Below are positions 40,514-49,774 of a stretch of DNA of 64,000 bases, in pieces. The notes under the pieces were generated by a model. That model worked only from the letters and a program-made list of their open reading frames with translations, had not been told where the DNA came from and made no database searches. This stretch comes from Leucobacter chromiiresistens. Lineage in GTDB: Bacteria; Actinomycetota; Actinomycetes; Actinomycetales; Microbacteriaceae. The position numbers and the translations under genes were made by a program. Each line of letters starts with the position of its first letter. The first letter of the stretch is position 1. The DNA is taken from assembly GCF_001477055.1 (NCBI RefSeq), contig NZ_LDRK01000026.1:1-64000 (forward strand). The letters run 5' to 3'.

Positions 40514-41748
40514 CGCGGAATCGTGATGCCCACGGTGTCGCGGTCGCGCGCCTTGTCCCGGCGCTCGACCGCGATACCGGAGAGCGCGAGCACCATGCCG
40601 ATGCAGCCGAGCACCACGCCGACCCACCCCGGGGCGAGATACCCGAAACCGCCGGCGATCGCGAGCCCCCCGAGCCAGGCTCCGAGGCTGTTGCCGACGT
40701 TGAACGCGGCGTGGTTGACGGCGGCGCCGAAGAGCGCGGCCTCGCCCGAGACGCGGATCAGACGCGACTGGATGGAGGGCATCAGCACCGATGAGGTGAC
40801 GCCGAGCAGGAAGGTCGTGACGATGAGCCCTGCGGGGGTGCTGGCGAGCAGCGCGTAGGCGACCAGCACGGCGATGAACGAGGTGAAGCCGAAGACGATG
40901 GTGCGGGTCAGATCCTTGTCGCTCGCCCACCCGCCGGCGAGGTTGCCGATGGTCATGCCGAGGCCGAGCCCCGCGAGCACCCACGGCACCGCCGTCTCGG
41001 GAAGCCCTGTCGATCGCGTGGTGACCTCCGCGATGTACGAGTAGACGGCGAAGAAGCCGCCGAACCCGATCGCGCCCACGCCGATCATGATCCAGAGCCG
41101 GTAGTTGCGAAGCGCCGAGAGCTCGAGCAGCGCACTGCGCTCGGGGTTGCCGGGATAGCGGGGGAGGAAGGCGAGGCAGAGGAGCAGCGTCGCGGTGAAG
41201 ATGACGGCGACGAGCACGTAGGCCCAGCGCCAGCCGGCGACCTGGCCGATCCACGTCGCGATGGGCACTCCCACCACGTTCGCGACGGTGAGCCCCGAGA
41301 GCGCCAGGGCGATGCCCCGGCCCTGCATCCCCGGGCCCATGATGCGCGCGGCGAGAAGTGAGGCGACGCCGAAGTAGGCGCCGTGCGGCAGGGCGGCGAC
41401 GAAGCGGGCCACCGCGAGCGATCCGAAGGTCGGCATGCACACCGACGCGATCGTTCCGAGGATGAAGAGGCCGAGCAGCAGGAAGGCGAGCTTCGTCTGC
41501 GACATGCGCGCGGCGAGCACCGCGAACGTCGGGGCGCCCACGACGACCCCGAGCGCGTACGCCGTGATGAGCCAACCGGCCTTCGCGATGACCGTGTCGG
41601 GAGATGCTGCGAAGCCGGGGAGCAGGTCGCTCGCGATCTCGGGCAGGAAGCCCATCGTCGCGAACTCCGTCACCCCGATGCCGAAGCCGCCGAGGGCGAG
41701 CGCGAAGAGCGCGAAGCCGCGCTGCACGGGAGTCAGGCGAGCGGTCAC
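40510..41748 (-). CDS. MFS transporter (DHA1/AraJ-like)
   Basis: A 412-residue 12-helix transporter. The N-terminus RGFALFALALGGFGIGVTEF and the LITAYALGVVVGAPTFAVLA helix are typical of the AraJ/Cmx-type sugar or drug exporters of the DHA1 group. GGWASDKDLTR forms the loop between helices 8 and 9. The GTG start at 41748 overlaps the stop of the metallo-hydrolase gene (GTGA), so the two are translationally coupled. Substrate unknown. Confidence 0.88.
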   Translation of the reverse strand: MTARLTPVQRGFALFALALGGFGIGVTEFATMGFLPEIASDLLPGFAASPDTVIAKAGWLITAYALGVVVGAPTFAVLAARMSQTKLAFLLLGLFILGTIASVCMPTFGSLAVARFVAALPHGAYFGVASLLAARIMGPGMQGRGIALALSGLTVANVVGVPIATWIGQVAGWRWAYVLVAVIFTATLLLCLAFLPRYPGNPERSALLELSALRNYRLWIMIGVGAIGFGGFFAVYSYIAEVTTRSTGLPETAVPWVLAGLGLGMTIGNLAGGWASDKDLTRTIVFGFTSFIAVLVAYALLASTPAGLIVTTFLLGVTSSVLMPSIQSRLIRVSGEAALFGAAVNHAAFNVGNSLGAWLGGLAIAGGFGYLAPGWVGVVLGCIGMVLALSGIAVERRDKARDRDTVGITIPR

Positions 41749-42392
41749 CAGCCGCGCGCGATCCACGCGTCGAGGTCGGGCTGCTCGGCGGCGATCGTCG
41801 TCTGCTCTCCGTGCCCGGTGAGGGCGGCGGTGTCGCCGGGCAGCGTGAAGAGCTGCGTGCGGATCGAGTCGATGATCTGCGGAAAGCTGGAGTACTCCCA
41901 CCGGGTCGCGCCCGGTCCGCCCTGGAACAGCGTGTCGCCGCTGAAGACCGCGCCGAGCGACGGCGCGGCGAAGCAGACGGAACCGGGCGTGTGGCCGGGC
42001 GTGTGCAGGGTCGTGAGATCGACACCCGCCACCCAGAACGAAGCCCCGTGCGCGAGCTCGATGTCGGGCACCGCGTCGCCGTGCGTATCCCGCCAGATGG
42101 TGAGATCATCGGGATGCAGGTGGATCAGCGCGTCGAGTCGGCTCGCGAGCTCGACGGCGGCGTTCACGTGATCGTTGTGGCCGTGCGTGAGCAGGATGCC
42201 GAGGGTTTCGCGATCGCCCACGGCCTGCTCGATCGCTGCCGCGTCGTGGCTCGCATCGATCACGACGACCTGTTCGTCGTCGCCGACGATCCAGACGTTG
42301 TTCTCGATCGGGATCTCCTCGAACCGGCCCGACGCGGGCTCGATCGGGAGCGTGCCACGGGTGACGACGCGTTCGATGCGGGGTTCGCTCAT
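41745..42392 (-). CDS. Metallo-beta-lactamase-fold hydrolase
   Basis: A 215-residue MBL-fold protein. The metal motif H70-G-H72-N-D74-H75 in LLTHGHNDHVN, then a His in LHTPGHTPGSVCF and an Asp in VFSGDTLFQGG complete the glyoxalase-II-like binuclear site. Such proteins often hydrolyse thioesters, including mycothiol esters or lactoylthiol adducts. It is translationally coupled to the downstream MFS gene and lies 28 nt after the universal stress protein gene, so the three may share a transcript. Confidence 0.9.
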   Translation of the reverse strand: MSEPRIERVVTRGTLPIEPASGRFEEIPIENNVWIVGDDEQVVVIDASHDAAAIEQAVGDRETLGILLTHGHNDHVNAAVELASRLDALIHLHPDDLTIWRDTHGDAVPDIELAHGASFWVAGVDLTTLHTPGHTPGSVCFAAPSLGAVFSGDTLFQGGPGATRWEYSSFPQIIDSIRTQLFTLPGDTAALTGHGEQTTIAAEQPDLDAWIARGW

Positions 42393-42420
42393 GCGGGAGC
42401 TCCTGTTCGGGGGAAGCGGA

Positions 42421-43266
42421 TCAGCCGCGCGTGACGACGACGGGGCACGGAAGCGCCTGCAGCACGCCGTGGCTCACAGAGCCGAGCAGCAGGCGGGAGA
42501 TGCCGCCGCGCCCGCGGCTGCCGACGACCAGCAGTTCGGCGTGCTCCGCGGCCTGCACGAGAGCCGCGACGGGGGACGACTGCACGATCTCGCGACGCAC
42601 CTCGAGGTCGGGGTAGCGGTGCGCGATGCCCGCGACGCCGATCGCGATCGCCTCCTCGGCGGCGGCGCGCTGCGACTCGACGAGCTCCTCGCTCCACAGA
42701 TACTCGAGCCCGGGGGTGAGGGGCGGCATCCACGCGTAGACGGCGACGAGCGGCACCTCGCGCAGCGACGCCTGCTCAGCGGCGAACGCGATCGCGCGCT
42801 TCGAGGCCTCGGAGCCGTCGACGCCGACCACGACGGGCGCGTTGGGGCGCGCCTCGACCTGAGGGATCACTGCGACGGGGCAGTGAGCGGTGGCGGCGAC
42901 CTTCACGGCCCGCGTGCCGAAGAACGAGCCCGAGAACCGGCCGCCCTGGTGAGCGCCGAGCACCACGAGATCGGCGCGCTTCGATGCCGTCTCGATCTCC
43001 GCGATGGGGTGCCCGACGACTGCGGTGCCCGTGATCGTGCCGGCGAAGCCGAGCTCCCGCGCGTACGCGGTCTCGACCTGGAGCATCTGCTCGGAGGCGA
43101 GCTGCGCCTCCGAGAGGAACGCGACGCTCTCGGAGAGGAACGAGTCGTCGGCGACGTGGATGAGTTCGACGGAGGCGCCGCGCTCCGTCGCTCGCGCGAG
43201 GCCCCAGGCCAGGGCGACCCTGCTCGGCTCGGATCCATCTACTCCAATGAGGTACTTCTCAGACAT
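42421..43266 (-). CDS. Tandem universal stress protein
   Basis: A 281-residue protein with two UspA domains (about 1-140 and 147-281). Each begins with a GVDGSE(P/A)S motif. Nucleotide-binding loops are GAHQGGRFSGSFFGT in the first domain and GSRGRGGISRLLLGS in the second. Tandem Usp proteins of actinobacteria bind ATP and respond to hypoxia or redox stress. The ATG at 43266 has a GAAAGGACAGATC leader. It lies between gapB and the MBL gene on the same strand. Confidence 0.92.
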   Translation of the reverse strand: MSEKYLIGVDGSEPSRVALAWGLARATERGASVELIHVADDSFLSESVAFLSEAQLASEQMLQVETAYARELGFAGTITGTAVVGHPIAEIETASKRADLVVLGAHQGGRFSGSFFGTRAVKVAATAHCPVAVIPQVEARPNAPVVVGVDGSEASKRAIAFAAEQASLREVPLVAVYAWMPPLTPGLEYLWSEELVESQRAAAEEAIAIGVAGIAHRYPDLEVRREIVQSSPVAALVQAAEHAELLVVGSRGRGGISRLLLGSVSHGVLQALPCPVVVTRG

Positions 43267-43318
43267 GATCTGTCCTTTCTCTTCGGTGAGGCGTCGAGTG
43301 AGCAGGGTCGCCGGCGCC

Positions 43319-44758
43319 TCAGTTCGCGAGTGCCGGGAGGTGGACCGGATGGCCGCCGGCGAGGTGCTCGATGATGCGCACCACCTGGCAGCTGTAGCCG
43401 TACTCGTTGTCGTACCAGACGTACACGACGGCGCTGTCACCCGTGACAATCGTCGCGAGGCCGTCGACGATGCCCGCGCGGTTCGACCCGACGAAGTCGG
43501 TCGACACGATCTCGTCGGATTCGACGTAGTCGATCTGCGTGCGGAGGGCGCCGGTCAGCGCCACCTCCTGCAGCACCGCATTGACCTCGTCGCGCGTGGT
43601 CTCGCGGTCGAGCTGCAGGTTCAGCACGGCCATCGAGACGTCGGGCGTCGGAACGCGGATCGCGTTGCCCGTGAGCTTGCCCGCGAACTCGGGGAGCGCC
43701 TTCGCGACGGCCTTCGCCGCACCCGTCTCGGCGAGCACCATGTTCAGGGCGGCGGAGCGGCCGCGGCGCGCGCCCTTGTGGAAGTTGTCGGTGAGGTTCT
43801 GGTCGTTGGTGTACGAGTGCACGGTCTCCACGTGGCCCCGCGCGACGCCGAAGCGGTCGTTCAGCACCTTCAGCACCGGAGTGATCGCGTTCGTCGTGCA
43901 CGAGGCGGCGCTGAGGATCTGCTGGTCTTCGGTGATGGCGTCGTGGTTCACGCCGTACACCACGTTGAGCAGGTCGCCCTTGCCGGGCGCGGTGAGCAGC
44001 ACGCGGTCGATGCCCGGGTTCTCCAGGTGCTTCGCGAGCCCTTCGGCGTCGCGCCAGCGACCGGTGTTGTCGACGAGGATCGCGTGCTCGATGCCGTACT
44101 GCGCGTAGTCGACGCTCGCGGGGTCGTCGGAGTAGATGACCTGGATGCGCACGCCGTTGGCGAGGATCACGTTCTCGTCCTCGAGCACCTTGATGGTGCC
44201 GTTGAACGGTCCGTGAACGGAGTCGCGCTTCAGCAGGTTGGCGCGCTTCTCGAGGTCGTTGTCCGACCCGCGGCGCACGACGATCGCGCGCAGGTTCAGG
44301 CCGTTGCCGCTTCCGGTGTGCTCGATGATGATGCGCGCGAGCAGGCGGCCGATGCGGCCGAAGCCGTAGAGCACGACGTCGGTGCCCCGCCCGGGCGCGG
44401 CCGTGTCGGCAGCGGGGAGCGTCTCCCGCAGGTAGCCGTCGAGGTCGTCGCTCCCCGAATCGCGGAACGCCTTCGCGAGCAGCGCGAGGTCGACGGATGC
44501 GGGACCGGGCTGGATGCGCGCGAGCGCGGAGACGATCGCCGACGTCTCGTCGAGCGGCAGCTCGACGTCATCGATCTTCCGGGCGAAGCTGTGAGCGCGG
44601 ATGATGTCGATGGGCGACCGGCCGACGAGGCTGCGCCCGTGCACCGACATGACGACGTCGTGGTCTCGGTAGAGCTGGCCGATGAGCGGGATCATGCGCT
44701 CCGCGAGCTCCTGCTTCGACTTCCACGCTTCGAGGTGATCGTCAGCACGCTGGTTCAT
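43319..44758 (-). CDS. gapB: Glyceraldehyde-3-phosphate dehydrogenase, long GapB-like form
   Basis: A 479-residue GAPDH with an N-terminal helical extension of about 125 residues before the Rossmann motif YGFGRIGR (131-138). Catalytic Cys287 lies in SAASCTTNAITP, with His in SYTNDQNLTDNFHKG further on. The length and extension match the corynebacterial GapB, a mainly gluconeogenic, NADP-using enzyme. NAD versus NADP preference cannot be read with certainty here. The ATG at 44758 has GGAAGGAACC upstream. It is divergent from the metQNI operon across 247 bp, where I see no recognisable riboswitch. Confidence 0.9.
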   Translation of the reverse strand: MNQRADDHLEAWKSKQELAERMIPLIGQLYRDHDVVMSVHGRSLVGRSPIDIIRAHSFARKIDDVELPLDETSAIVSALARIQPGPASVDLALLAKAFRDSGSDDLDGYLRETLPAADTAAPGRGTDVVLYGFGRIGRLLARIIIEHTGSGNGLNLRAIVVRRGSDNDLEKRANLLKRDSVHGPFNGTIKVLEDENVILANGVRIQVIYSDDPASVDYAQYGIEHAILVDNTGRWRDAEGLAKHLENPGIDRVLLTAPGKGDLLNVVYGVNHDAITEDQQILSAASCTTNAITPVLKVLNDRFGVARGHVETVHSYTNDQNLTDNFHKGARRGRSAALNMVLAETGAAKAVAKALPEFAGKLTGNAIRVPTPDVSMAVLNLQLDRETTRDEVNAVLQEVALTGALRTQIDYVESDEIVSTDFVGSNRAGIVDGLATIVTGDSAVVYVWYDNEYGYSCQVVRIIEHLAGGHPVHLPALAN

Positions 44759-45005
44759 GTGAACGGAGGGTTCCTTCCTGAGGTGTACACGAGGGATCGG
44801 CCTGCCCGCCGGAGACGCGCGGCGTCTCGCTCCCAGTATCCCACGGGCGCGACCTGAGCGCGCCCGGCGCGCGCACGACCGCGCGCGCCGGGCGCATGAC
44901 GCCGTGTGACAGCCGGATTTCGGCGGTCGCCGAGCATCCCACATGCTGGACTGCGACCCCGCGGGCGCCGAGCCCGCATCCCCAATCACGACATTGAGGA
45001 ACACT

Positions 45006-45920
45006 ATGACGTTCACGAAGCGCGGCATCCTCGCCGCCTCACTCACCGCCTGCGCACTGGCCGCCGCGACGGTGCTCGCCGGCTGCTCGACCGACGCCGG
45101 CGGCGCCGAGGGCGCAGACAGCGGGTCCGAGACGGTCCGCATCGGCGTCGTCGGCGCGAGCGACGCCTACTGGCAGACGTTCACCGATGCCGCCGCGGAT
45201 GAGGGCATCACCGTCGAGCTGGTCGACTTCACCGACTACAACCAGCCCAACCCGGCGCTCTCCGAGGGCGAGCTCGACCTCAACCAGTTCCAGCACATCC
45301 AGTACCTCGCCGACTACAACGTCTCGAACGATGACGACCTGGTGACGATCGGCGCGACGGCCATCTACCCGCTCGGCGTCTTCTCGACGAAGCACGACGC
45401 GCTCGAGGACATTCCCGAGGGCGGCACCGTCGCAGTTCCCTCGGATCCCAGCAACCGCGCCCGGGCGCTGAATGTGCTCCAGGCGGCGGAGCTCATCGAG
45501 CTCACCGACGGCGGCACCCTGTTCTCGACGCCCGATGACGTCGACACGGCGAAGTCGAAGGTGCAGGTCACCGAGATGGACGCGTCGTTCACCGCGACCT
45601 CGCTGGCAGATGTCGACGCCGCCGTGGTCAACAACGACTTCGTCACCGACGCCGGGCTCGAGTTCTCGGAGGCCCTGTACCAGGACGACCCGAGCGATGA
45701 GGGCGCGAAGTACTTCATCAACATCTTCGCCGCGCGCGCCGACGACGCCGAGAATGAGACCTACGCCAAGCTGGTCGAGATCTACCAGACCAATGAGGAG
45801 GTGCAGGCGGGCGTCGCCGAGAACTCCGGCGATTCCGCGATCCTGCTCGATACGCCGGTGGCGGAGCTCCGGGAGATCCAGACCGACGCCGAAGCGCAGA
45901 TCGCCGAGAGCAAGGGCTGA
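45006..45920 (+). CDS. metQ: Methionine ABC transporter substrate-binding lipoprotein
   Basis: A 304-residue NlpA/MetQ protein. A signal peptide ends in the lipobox VLAGC, so the mature protein is a lipoprotein from about Cys27. The fold is recognised by IGVVGASDAYWQTFTDAA, NQPNPALSEGELDLNQFQHIQY, IGATAIYPLGVFS and VAVPSDPSNRARALNVLQ. It captures D/L-methionine outside the membrane for MetN/MetI. First gene of the operon; a hairpin between it and metN probably lets it be made in excess. Confidence 0.93.
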   Translation: MTFTKRGILAASLTACALAAATVLAGCSTDAGGAEGADSGSETVRIGVVGASDAYWQTFTDAAADEGITVELVDFTDYNQPNPALSEGELDLNQFQHIQYLADYNVSNDDDLVTIGATAIYPLGVFSTKHDALEDIPEGGTVAVPSDPSNRARALNVLQAAELIELTDGGTLFSTPDDVDTAKSKVQVTEMDASFTATSLADVDAAVVNNDFVTDAGLEFSEALYQDDPSDEGAKYFINIFAARADDAENETYAKLVEIYQTNEEVQAGVAENSGDSAILLDTPVAELREIQTDAEAQIAESKG

Positions 45921-45944
45921 TTCGAAGCTCGTACCCCATAGGAT

Positions 45945-45972
45945 CGGGGCGTTCGGTTCGCCGAGCGCCCCG
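45945..45972 (+). terminator. Intercistronic hairpin between metQ and metN
   Basis: CGGGGCGTTCGG pairs with CCGAGCGCCCCG (one G-U) around TTCG and is followed by TTGCTG. It lies in the 79-nt metQ-metN gap and could partly terminate transcription or protect the metQ mRNA. Confidence 0.6.
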
Positions 45973-45999
45973 TTGCTGTGAGACCCGAAAGGAGACGCG

Positions 46000-47028
46000 A
46001 TGACCCGCGTCCAGATGATCGGCGTGTCGAAGCGCTACCCGGGCCGAGGGAAGAGCGCGTCGCCCGTCGTCGCGGTCGATGACGTCACGATCGACGTGGC
46101 CTCGGGCGAGATCCACGCCATCATCGGGTACTCCGGTGCCGGGAAGAGCACGCTGCTGCGGCTCGTGAACGGTCTGGAGCATGCGAGCGACGGGCGGATC
46201 CTCGTCGGCGACGACGAGATCACGGCGCTCCCCGAATCCCAGCTGCGCCGGGTGCGCGGCCGGATCGGCATGATCTTCCAGCAGTTCAACCTCTTCCATG
46301 CGAAGAAGGTCGCGAAGAACGTGGAGTACCCCCTCGTCGTCGCAGGCATGCCGGCTGCGGAGCGCCGACGCCGCGTCGCGGAGCTGCTCGAGTTCGTCGG
46401 CCTGTCGGAGAAGAGCGGAGCTTACACGGACCAGCTCTCGGGCGGTCAGAAGCAGCGCGTCGGCATCGCGCGCGCGCTCGCGACGAATCCCGGTGTGCTC
46501 CTCGCCGACGAGGCGACGAGCGCCCTCGACCCCCAGACGTCGCGCGAGGTGCTCGCGCTGCTGAAGCGGGTGAACGCCGAGTTCGGCATCACCATCATCC
46601 TCATCACGCACGAGATGGAGGTGGTGCGCGAGATCGCCGACCGGGTCACCGTCATGGACTCGGGGCGCGCGGTCGAGCAGGGGGACGTCTTCGACGTGTT
46701 CTCGAATCCGCAGTCGCAGACCACGAAGCGGTTCGTGGCGACGGCGCTGCCCACCGAGCCGCGCGCCGACCGGCTCGACGACCTGCGCGAGCGGCATCGC
46801 GGCAGGCTGGTGTCGCTGACCTTCCGCGACGGCGACGTCGATCAGCCGGTCGTATTCCGCACCCTCGCAGAGCGCGGCGTCGGCGTCAGCATCGTCCACG
46901 GCGGCATCACCGACGTCGGCGGCCGGAGCTTCGGCAAACTCACACTGGAACTGATCGGCGACGATCTCAAGGTCGAGCACGCCATCGCGGCGCTCGCGCA
47001 GGAGACGGCCCTGGAGGTGCTCGCCTGA
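46000..47028 (+). CDS. metN: Methionine ABC transporter ATPase
   Basis: A 342-residue ATPase. Walker A is GYSGAGKST, Q-loop IFQQFNLF, signature LSGGQKQRVGIARAL, Walker B VLLADEATSALDP and H-loop ITHEM. The C-terminal ~80 residues form the NIL/ACT-like domain, which in MetN binds methionine and inhibits transport. AAAGGAGA lies 5 nt before the ATG. The stop overlaps the metI start. Confidence 0.94.
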   Translation: MTRVQMIGVSKRYPGRGKSASPVVAVDDVTIDVASGEIHAIIGYSGAGKSTLLRLVNGLEHASDGRILVGDDEITALPESQLRRVRGRIGMIFQQFNLFHAKKVAKNVEYPLVVAGMPAAERRRRVAELLEFVGLSEKSGAYTDQLSGGQKQRVGIARALATNPGVLLADEATSALDPQTSREVLALLKRVNAEFGITIILITHEMEVVREIADRVTVMDSGRAVEQGDVFDVFSNPQSQTTKRFVATALPTEPRADRLDDLRERHRGRLVSLTFRDGDVDQPVVFRTLAERGVGVSIVHGGITDVGGRSFGKLTLELIGDDLKVEHAIAALAQETALEVLA

Positions 47029-47693
47029 TGGACAACCTCATCGAACTGCTCTCGAACGGCAAGTTCCTCGAAGCGACGGTGCAGACGCTCACCTACGTCG
47101 TCATCGCGATGGGGCTCGGCGGGGCGCTCGGGCTCGTGCTCGGCGTGCTGCTCACCGTGACCCGTCAGGGCGGGGTGCTGCAGAGCCGCGGCGTCTACGT
47201 GGTGCTCAACTTCCTCGTCAACTTCTTCCGGCCGATCCCGTTCGTGATCCTCATCGCCGCGATCCAGCCCCTGGCGCGCGTCGTCGTCGGCACCGGCATC
47301 GGGGATCGTGCGCTCATCTTTGTGCTCACCTTCGCGGCGACGTTCGGCATCGCCCGCCTCGTCGAGCAGAACCTGCTGACGGTGCCCCCCGGGGTGATCG
47401 AGGCGTCGCGCGCGATGGGCGCCGGGCCGCTGCGCACCATCCTCACGGTGCTCATCCCCGAGGGGCTCGGACCCGTGGTGCTCGGCTACACGTTCGCCTT
47501 CATCGCGGTCGTCGACATGACCGCGATGGCCGGCGTCATCGGCGGCGGCGGGCTCGGCAATCTGGCCCTCCAGTACGGCTACCGGCAGTTCAACCCCTGG
47601 GTGACCTGGGCGGCGGTGCTGCTCATCATCGTCATCGTGCAGCTCGTGCAGCTGCTCGGCAACGTGATCGCCCGCAGGCTGCTGAGGAGGTAG
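47028..47693 (+). CDS. metI: Methionine ABC transporter permease
   Basis: A 221-residue permease with five hydrophobic helices. The coupling loop EASRAMGAGPLRTI is the typical EAA motif contacting MetN. The end VQLLGNVIARRLLRR is the usual MetI tail. It starts on the last base of the metN stop (TGATGG), so they are tightly coupled. Together with metQ and metN it forms the MetNIQ importer. Confidence 0.93.
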   Translation: MDNLIELLSNGKFLEATVQTLTYVVIAMGLGGALGLVLGVLLTVTRQGGVLQSRGVYVVLNFLVNFFRPIPFVILIAAIQPLARVVVGTGIGDRALIFVLTFAATFGIARLVEQNLLTVPPGVIEASRAMGAGPLRTILTVLIPEGLGPVVLGYTFAFIAVVDMTAMAGVIGGGGLGNLALQYGYRQFNPWVTWAAVLLIIVIVQLVQLLGNVIARRLLRR

Positions 47694-47697
47694 GACG

Positions 47698-48543
47698 GTG
47701 GAGCACTCCGGAGAGGCGTACGCACTCGCAGATCTGCGCGAGGCAGCGGAGGCGCTCTGGCCCGGCGCGATCGCGGAGTCGTGGGATCGCGTCGGGCTCG
47801 TCACGGGCGCCGACTCAGCGCCGTTGCGCCGCGTGCTGCTCGCCGTCGATGCGGTGGGGGAGACAGCGGCGGAGGCGCTCGAGTGGGGCGCCGACGCACT
47901 GCTCACGCACCATCCGCTGCTGCTGCGCGGCGTGCACACGGTTGCTGAGGACACGGCGAAGGGCGCGCTGCTCGCGCGACTGATCCGCGGCGGCTGCGCG
48001 CTGCTCACGGCGCACACCAACGCCGATCAGCCCGCCGGCGGCGTCTCCGACGTGATCGCCGAGCGTCTGGGCCTCACGGGCACCGCTCCGATCGTGCCCC
48101 ACGCCTCCGACTCCTCGATCGGCATCGGGCGGGTCGGGAGGCTCGCAGCTCCCGAGTCGCTCCGAGCATTCGCCGAGCGGATCGCCGCCGAGCTGCCGGC
48201 GACGGTCTCCGGAGTTCGGGTCGCCGGCGATCCGGATCGGCTGGTGCAGCGCATCGCCCTTCTCGGCGGTGCGGGCGACAGCCTCCTCGACCACGCGTCC
48301 GTGCGCGGGGCCGACGTGTACGTCACCTCCGACCTGCGCCACCACCCCGCCCAGGAGTCGCTCGAGGCGTCCGCGGTCGTGGGCGGGCCGGCCCTGGTCG
48401 ACGTCGCGCACTGGGCGAGCGAATCGCTCTGGCTCGCGGGGGCCGCCGACTTGCTCTCGGCGCGTCTGCCCGGCGTCCAGTTCCGGGTGAGCGGGCGCCG
48501 CACTGATCCGTGGTCCTTCTCCGTCGGCGCGCTGCCCGAGTGA
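47698..48543 (+). CDS. Nif3-like dinuclear metal-centre protein
   Basis: A 281-residue member of the conserved Nif3/YbgI family, toroidal hexamers with a dinuclear metal site. ESWDRVGLVTGADSAPLRRV at the N-terminus, the metal-binding HHPLLLRGVHTV, LLTAHTNADQPAGGVSDV and GADVYVTSDLRHHPAQES are all family blocks. Its exact reaction remains unsettled (GTP cyclohydrolase-like or hydrolase activity has been proposed). A GTG at 47698 is the start, 4 nt after metI. It is usually paired with the next gene, as here. Confidence 0.9.
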   Translation: MEHSGEAYALADLREAAEALWPGAIAESWDRVGLVTGADSAPLRRVLLAVDAVGETAAEALEWGADALLTHHPLLLRGVHTVAEDTAKGALLARLIRGGCALLTAHTNADQPAGGVSDVIAERLGLTGTAPIVPHASDSSIGIGRVGRLAAPESLRAFAERIAAELPATVSGVRVAGDPDRLVQRIALLGGAGDSLLDHASVRGADVYVTSDLRHHPAQESLEASAVVGGPALVDVAHWASESLWLAGAADLLSARLPGVQFRVSGRRTDPWSFSVGALPE

Positions 48544-48577
48544 CGCCGTGCGAGGGCGGTGGCGGTAGGCTTGCGCT

Positions 48578-49324
48578 ATGAAGGCCAGCCCCCGGCAGCA
48601 GCGATTGCTGCTCGATCTCCAAGACCTCGACAACACGATCGCGCGGCTCCGCCGCCGTCGCGCGACGCTCCCCGAGCGCGCAGAGCTCACCGGGCTGAGC
48701 GGCGACGCCGCCGAGGCGCGCACGAAGTTCATGGCCGCGCAGCGCGAGCTCGACACGCAGAGCGCCGACCTCGAGCGCATCGAGGCGGATGTCGCGCTCG
48801 TGCAGCAGCGCCGTGATCGCGACGAGCAGCTGCTCTCCGCGAGCACGTCGAGCAAGGAGGCGCAGGCGCTGCAGGCCGAGCTCGAGACGCTCACGCGACG
48901 CCAGTCGGAGCTCGAGGATCGCGAGCTCGAACTGATGGAGGCGCAGGAACGGGCGCAGCGGGCGTTCTCGACCGCCGAAGAATTGTTCGCCGGCGTCGAC
49001 GCCCGGCGCGCCGAGATCGAGGCTCGCATCGCCGAAGCCGAGCAGCGGATCGATCGCGAGCTCGCCTCGAACACGGAGGAGCGCGCCGGAGTCGCGGCCG
49101 AACTGCAGCGCGACGTGCTCGGGCTCTACGAGGAGATCCGCGGCCGCGTCGGCGTCGGCGCCGCACGACTGCGCGGCAACGTCTCCGAGGCGAGCAACAT
49201 GGCGCTCGCCCCGGCCGAGCTCAGCGACATCCGGGCGGCCGCTCCCGACGAGATCGTGTTCTGCCCCGGCACGGGGGCGATCCTCGTGCGCGTCGAGGAG
49301 GACGAGGCGCGTCCAGTAAGCTGA
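48578..49324 (+). CDS. Coiled-coil protein of the zinc-ribbon/CdsZ family, zinc site lost
   Basis: A 248-residue protein. About residues 1-190 are a long coiled coil (heptads rich in Leu, Glu, Arg). The C-terminal domain normally carries a C4 zinc ribbon (CxxC...CxxC). Here the first pair is replaced (NVSEASNMAL) and the second keeps a single Cys (VFCPGTGAILV), so three of four ligands are missing. The fold is probably kept without zinc. It is the usual neighbour of the Nif3 gene and ends 7 nt before RNase P RNA. Confidence 0.87.
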   Translation: MKASPRQQRLLLDLQDLDNTIARLRRRRATLPERAELTGLSGDAAEARTKFMAAQRELDTQSADLERIEADVALVQQRRDRDEQLLSASTSSKEAQALQAELETLTRRQSELEDRELELMEAQERAQRAFSTAEELFAGVDARRAEIEARIAEAEQRIDRELASNTEERAGVAAELQRDVLGLYEEIRGRVGVGAARLRGNVSEASNMALAPAELSDIRAAAPDEIVFCPGTGAILVRVEEDEARPVS

Positions 49325-49330
49325 TTCTCG

Positions 49331-49716
49331 GAATGGGTCGGTGAGACGACCGCGTCGGTTCCGCCGCTTCGGCGGCGGGATCGCCGAGGAACGTCCGGGC
49401 TCCGCAGGGGAGAACGGTGGGTAACGCCCACCCGGGGCAACCCGCGAGAAAGTGCAACAGAGAGTAGACCGCCTGGCGTGGTTCGCCGCGTCCGGTCAGG
49501 CTGAAAGGGTGGTGTAAGAGACCACCGGCGTCCGTGGTGACACGGGCGGCCAGGTAAACCTCGTTCGGAGCAAGGCCAGACAGAGGATGATGACGCGCCC
49601 CGCCGAGTCCTCGGGTAGGCCGCTGGAGGGTGCCGGCAACGGTACTCCGAGAGAGATGGTCGTCGCCGGCCGGTTCGCCGGTCGGAACAGAACCCGGCGT
49701 ATGATCCGGCCCATTC
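49331..49716 (+). ncRNA. rnpB: RNase P RNA (bacterial class A)
   Basis: The conserved core is easily read: GAGGAACGTCCGGGCTCC near 49384, GGGCAACCC, AGAAAGTGCAACAGAGAGTA, GTAAGAGACCACC, then CGTTCGGAGCAAGGCCAGA, GGGTAGGCCGC and ACAGAACCCGGCGTA near the end. The P1 helix GAATGGGTCGG at the 5' end pairs with CCGGCCCATTC at the 3' end, which sets the boundaries. This is the catalytic RNA that matures tRNA 5' ends. Confidence 0.93.
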
Positions 49717-49774
49717 CACTTCCGCAGGAGCGCTGCCACGGCACGCCGACGCGCTCCGCGTGCGCGCGTCGCGC

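Noticed and set aside
44759-45005. SAM riboswitch upstream of metQ
   Set aside because: Methionine-uptake genes often have one, but I find none of the SAM-I or SAM-IV core sequences or helices in the gap.
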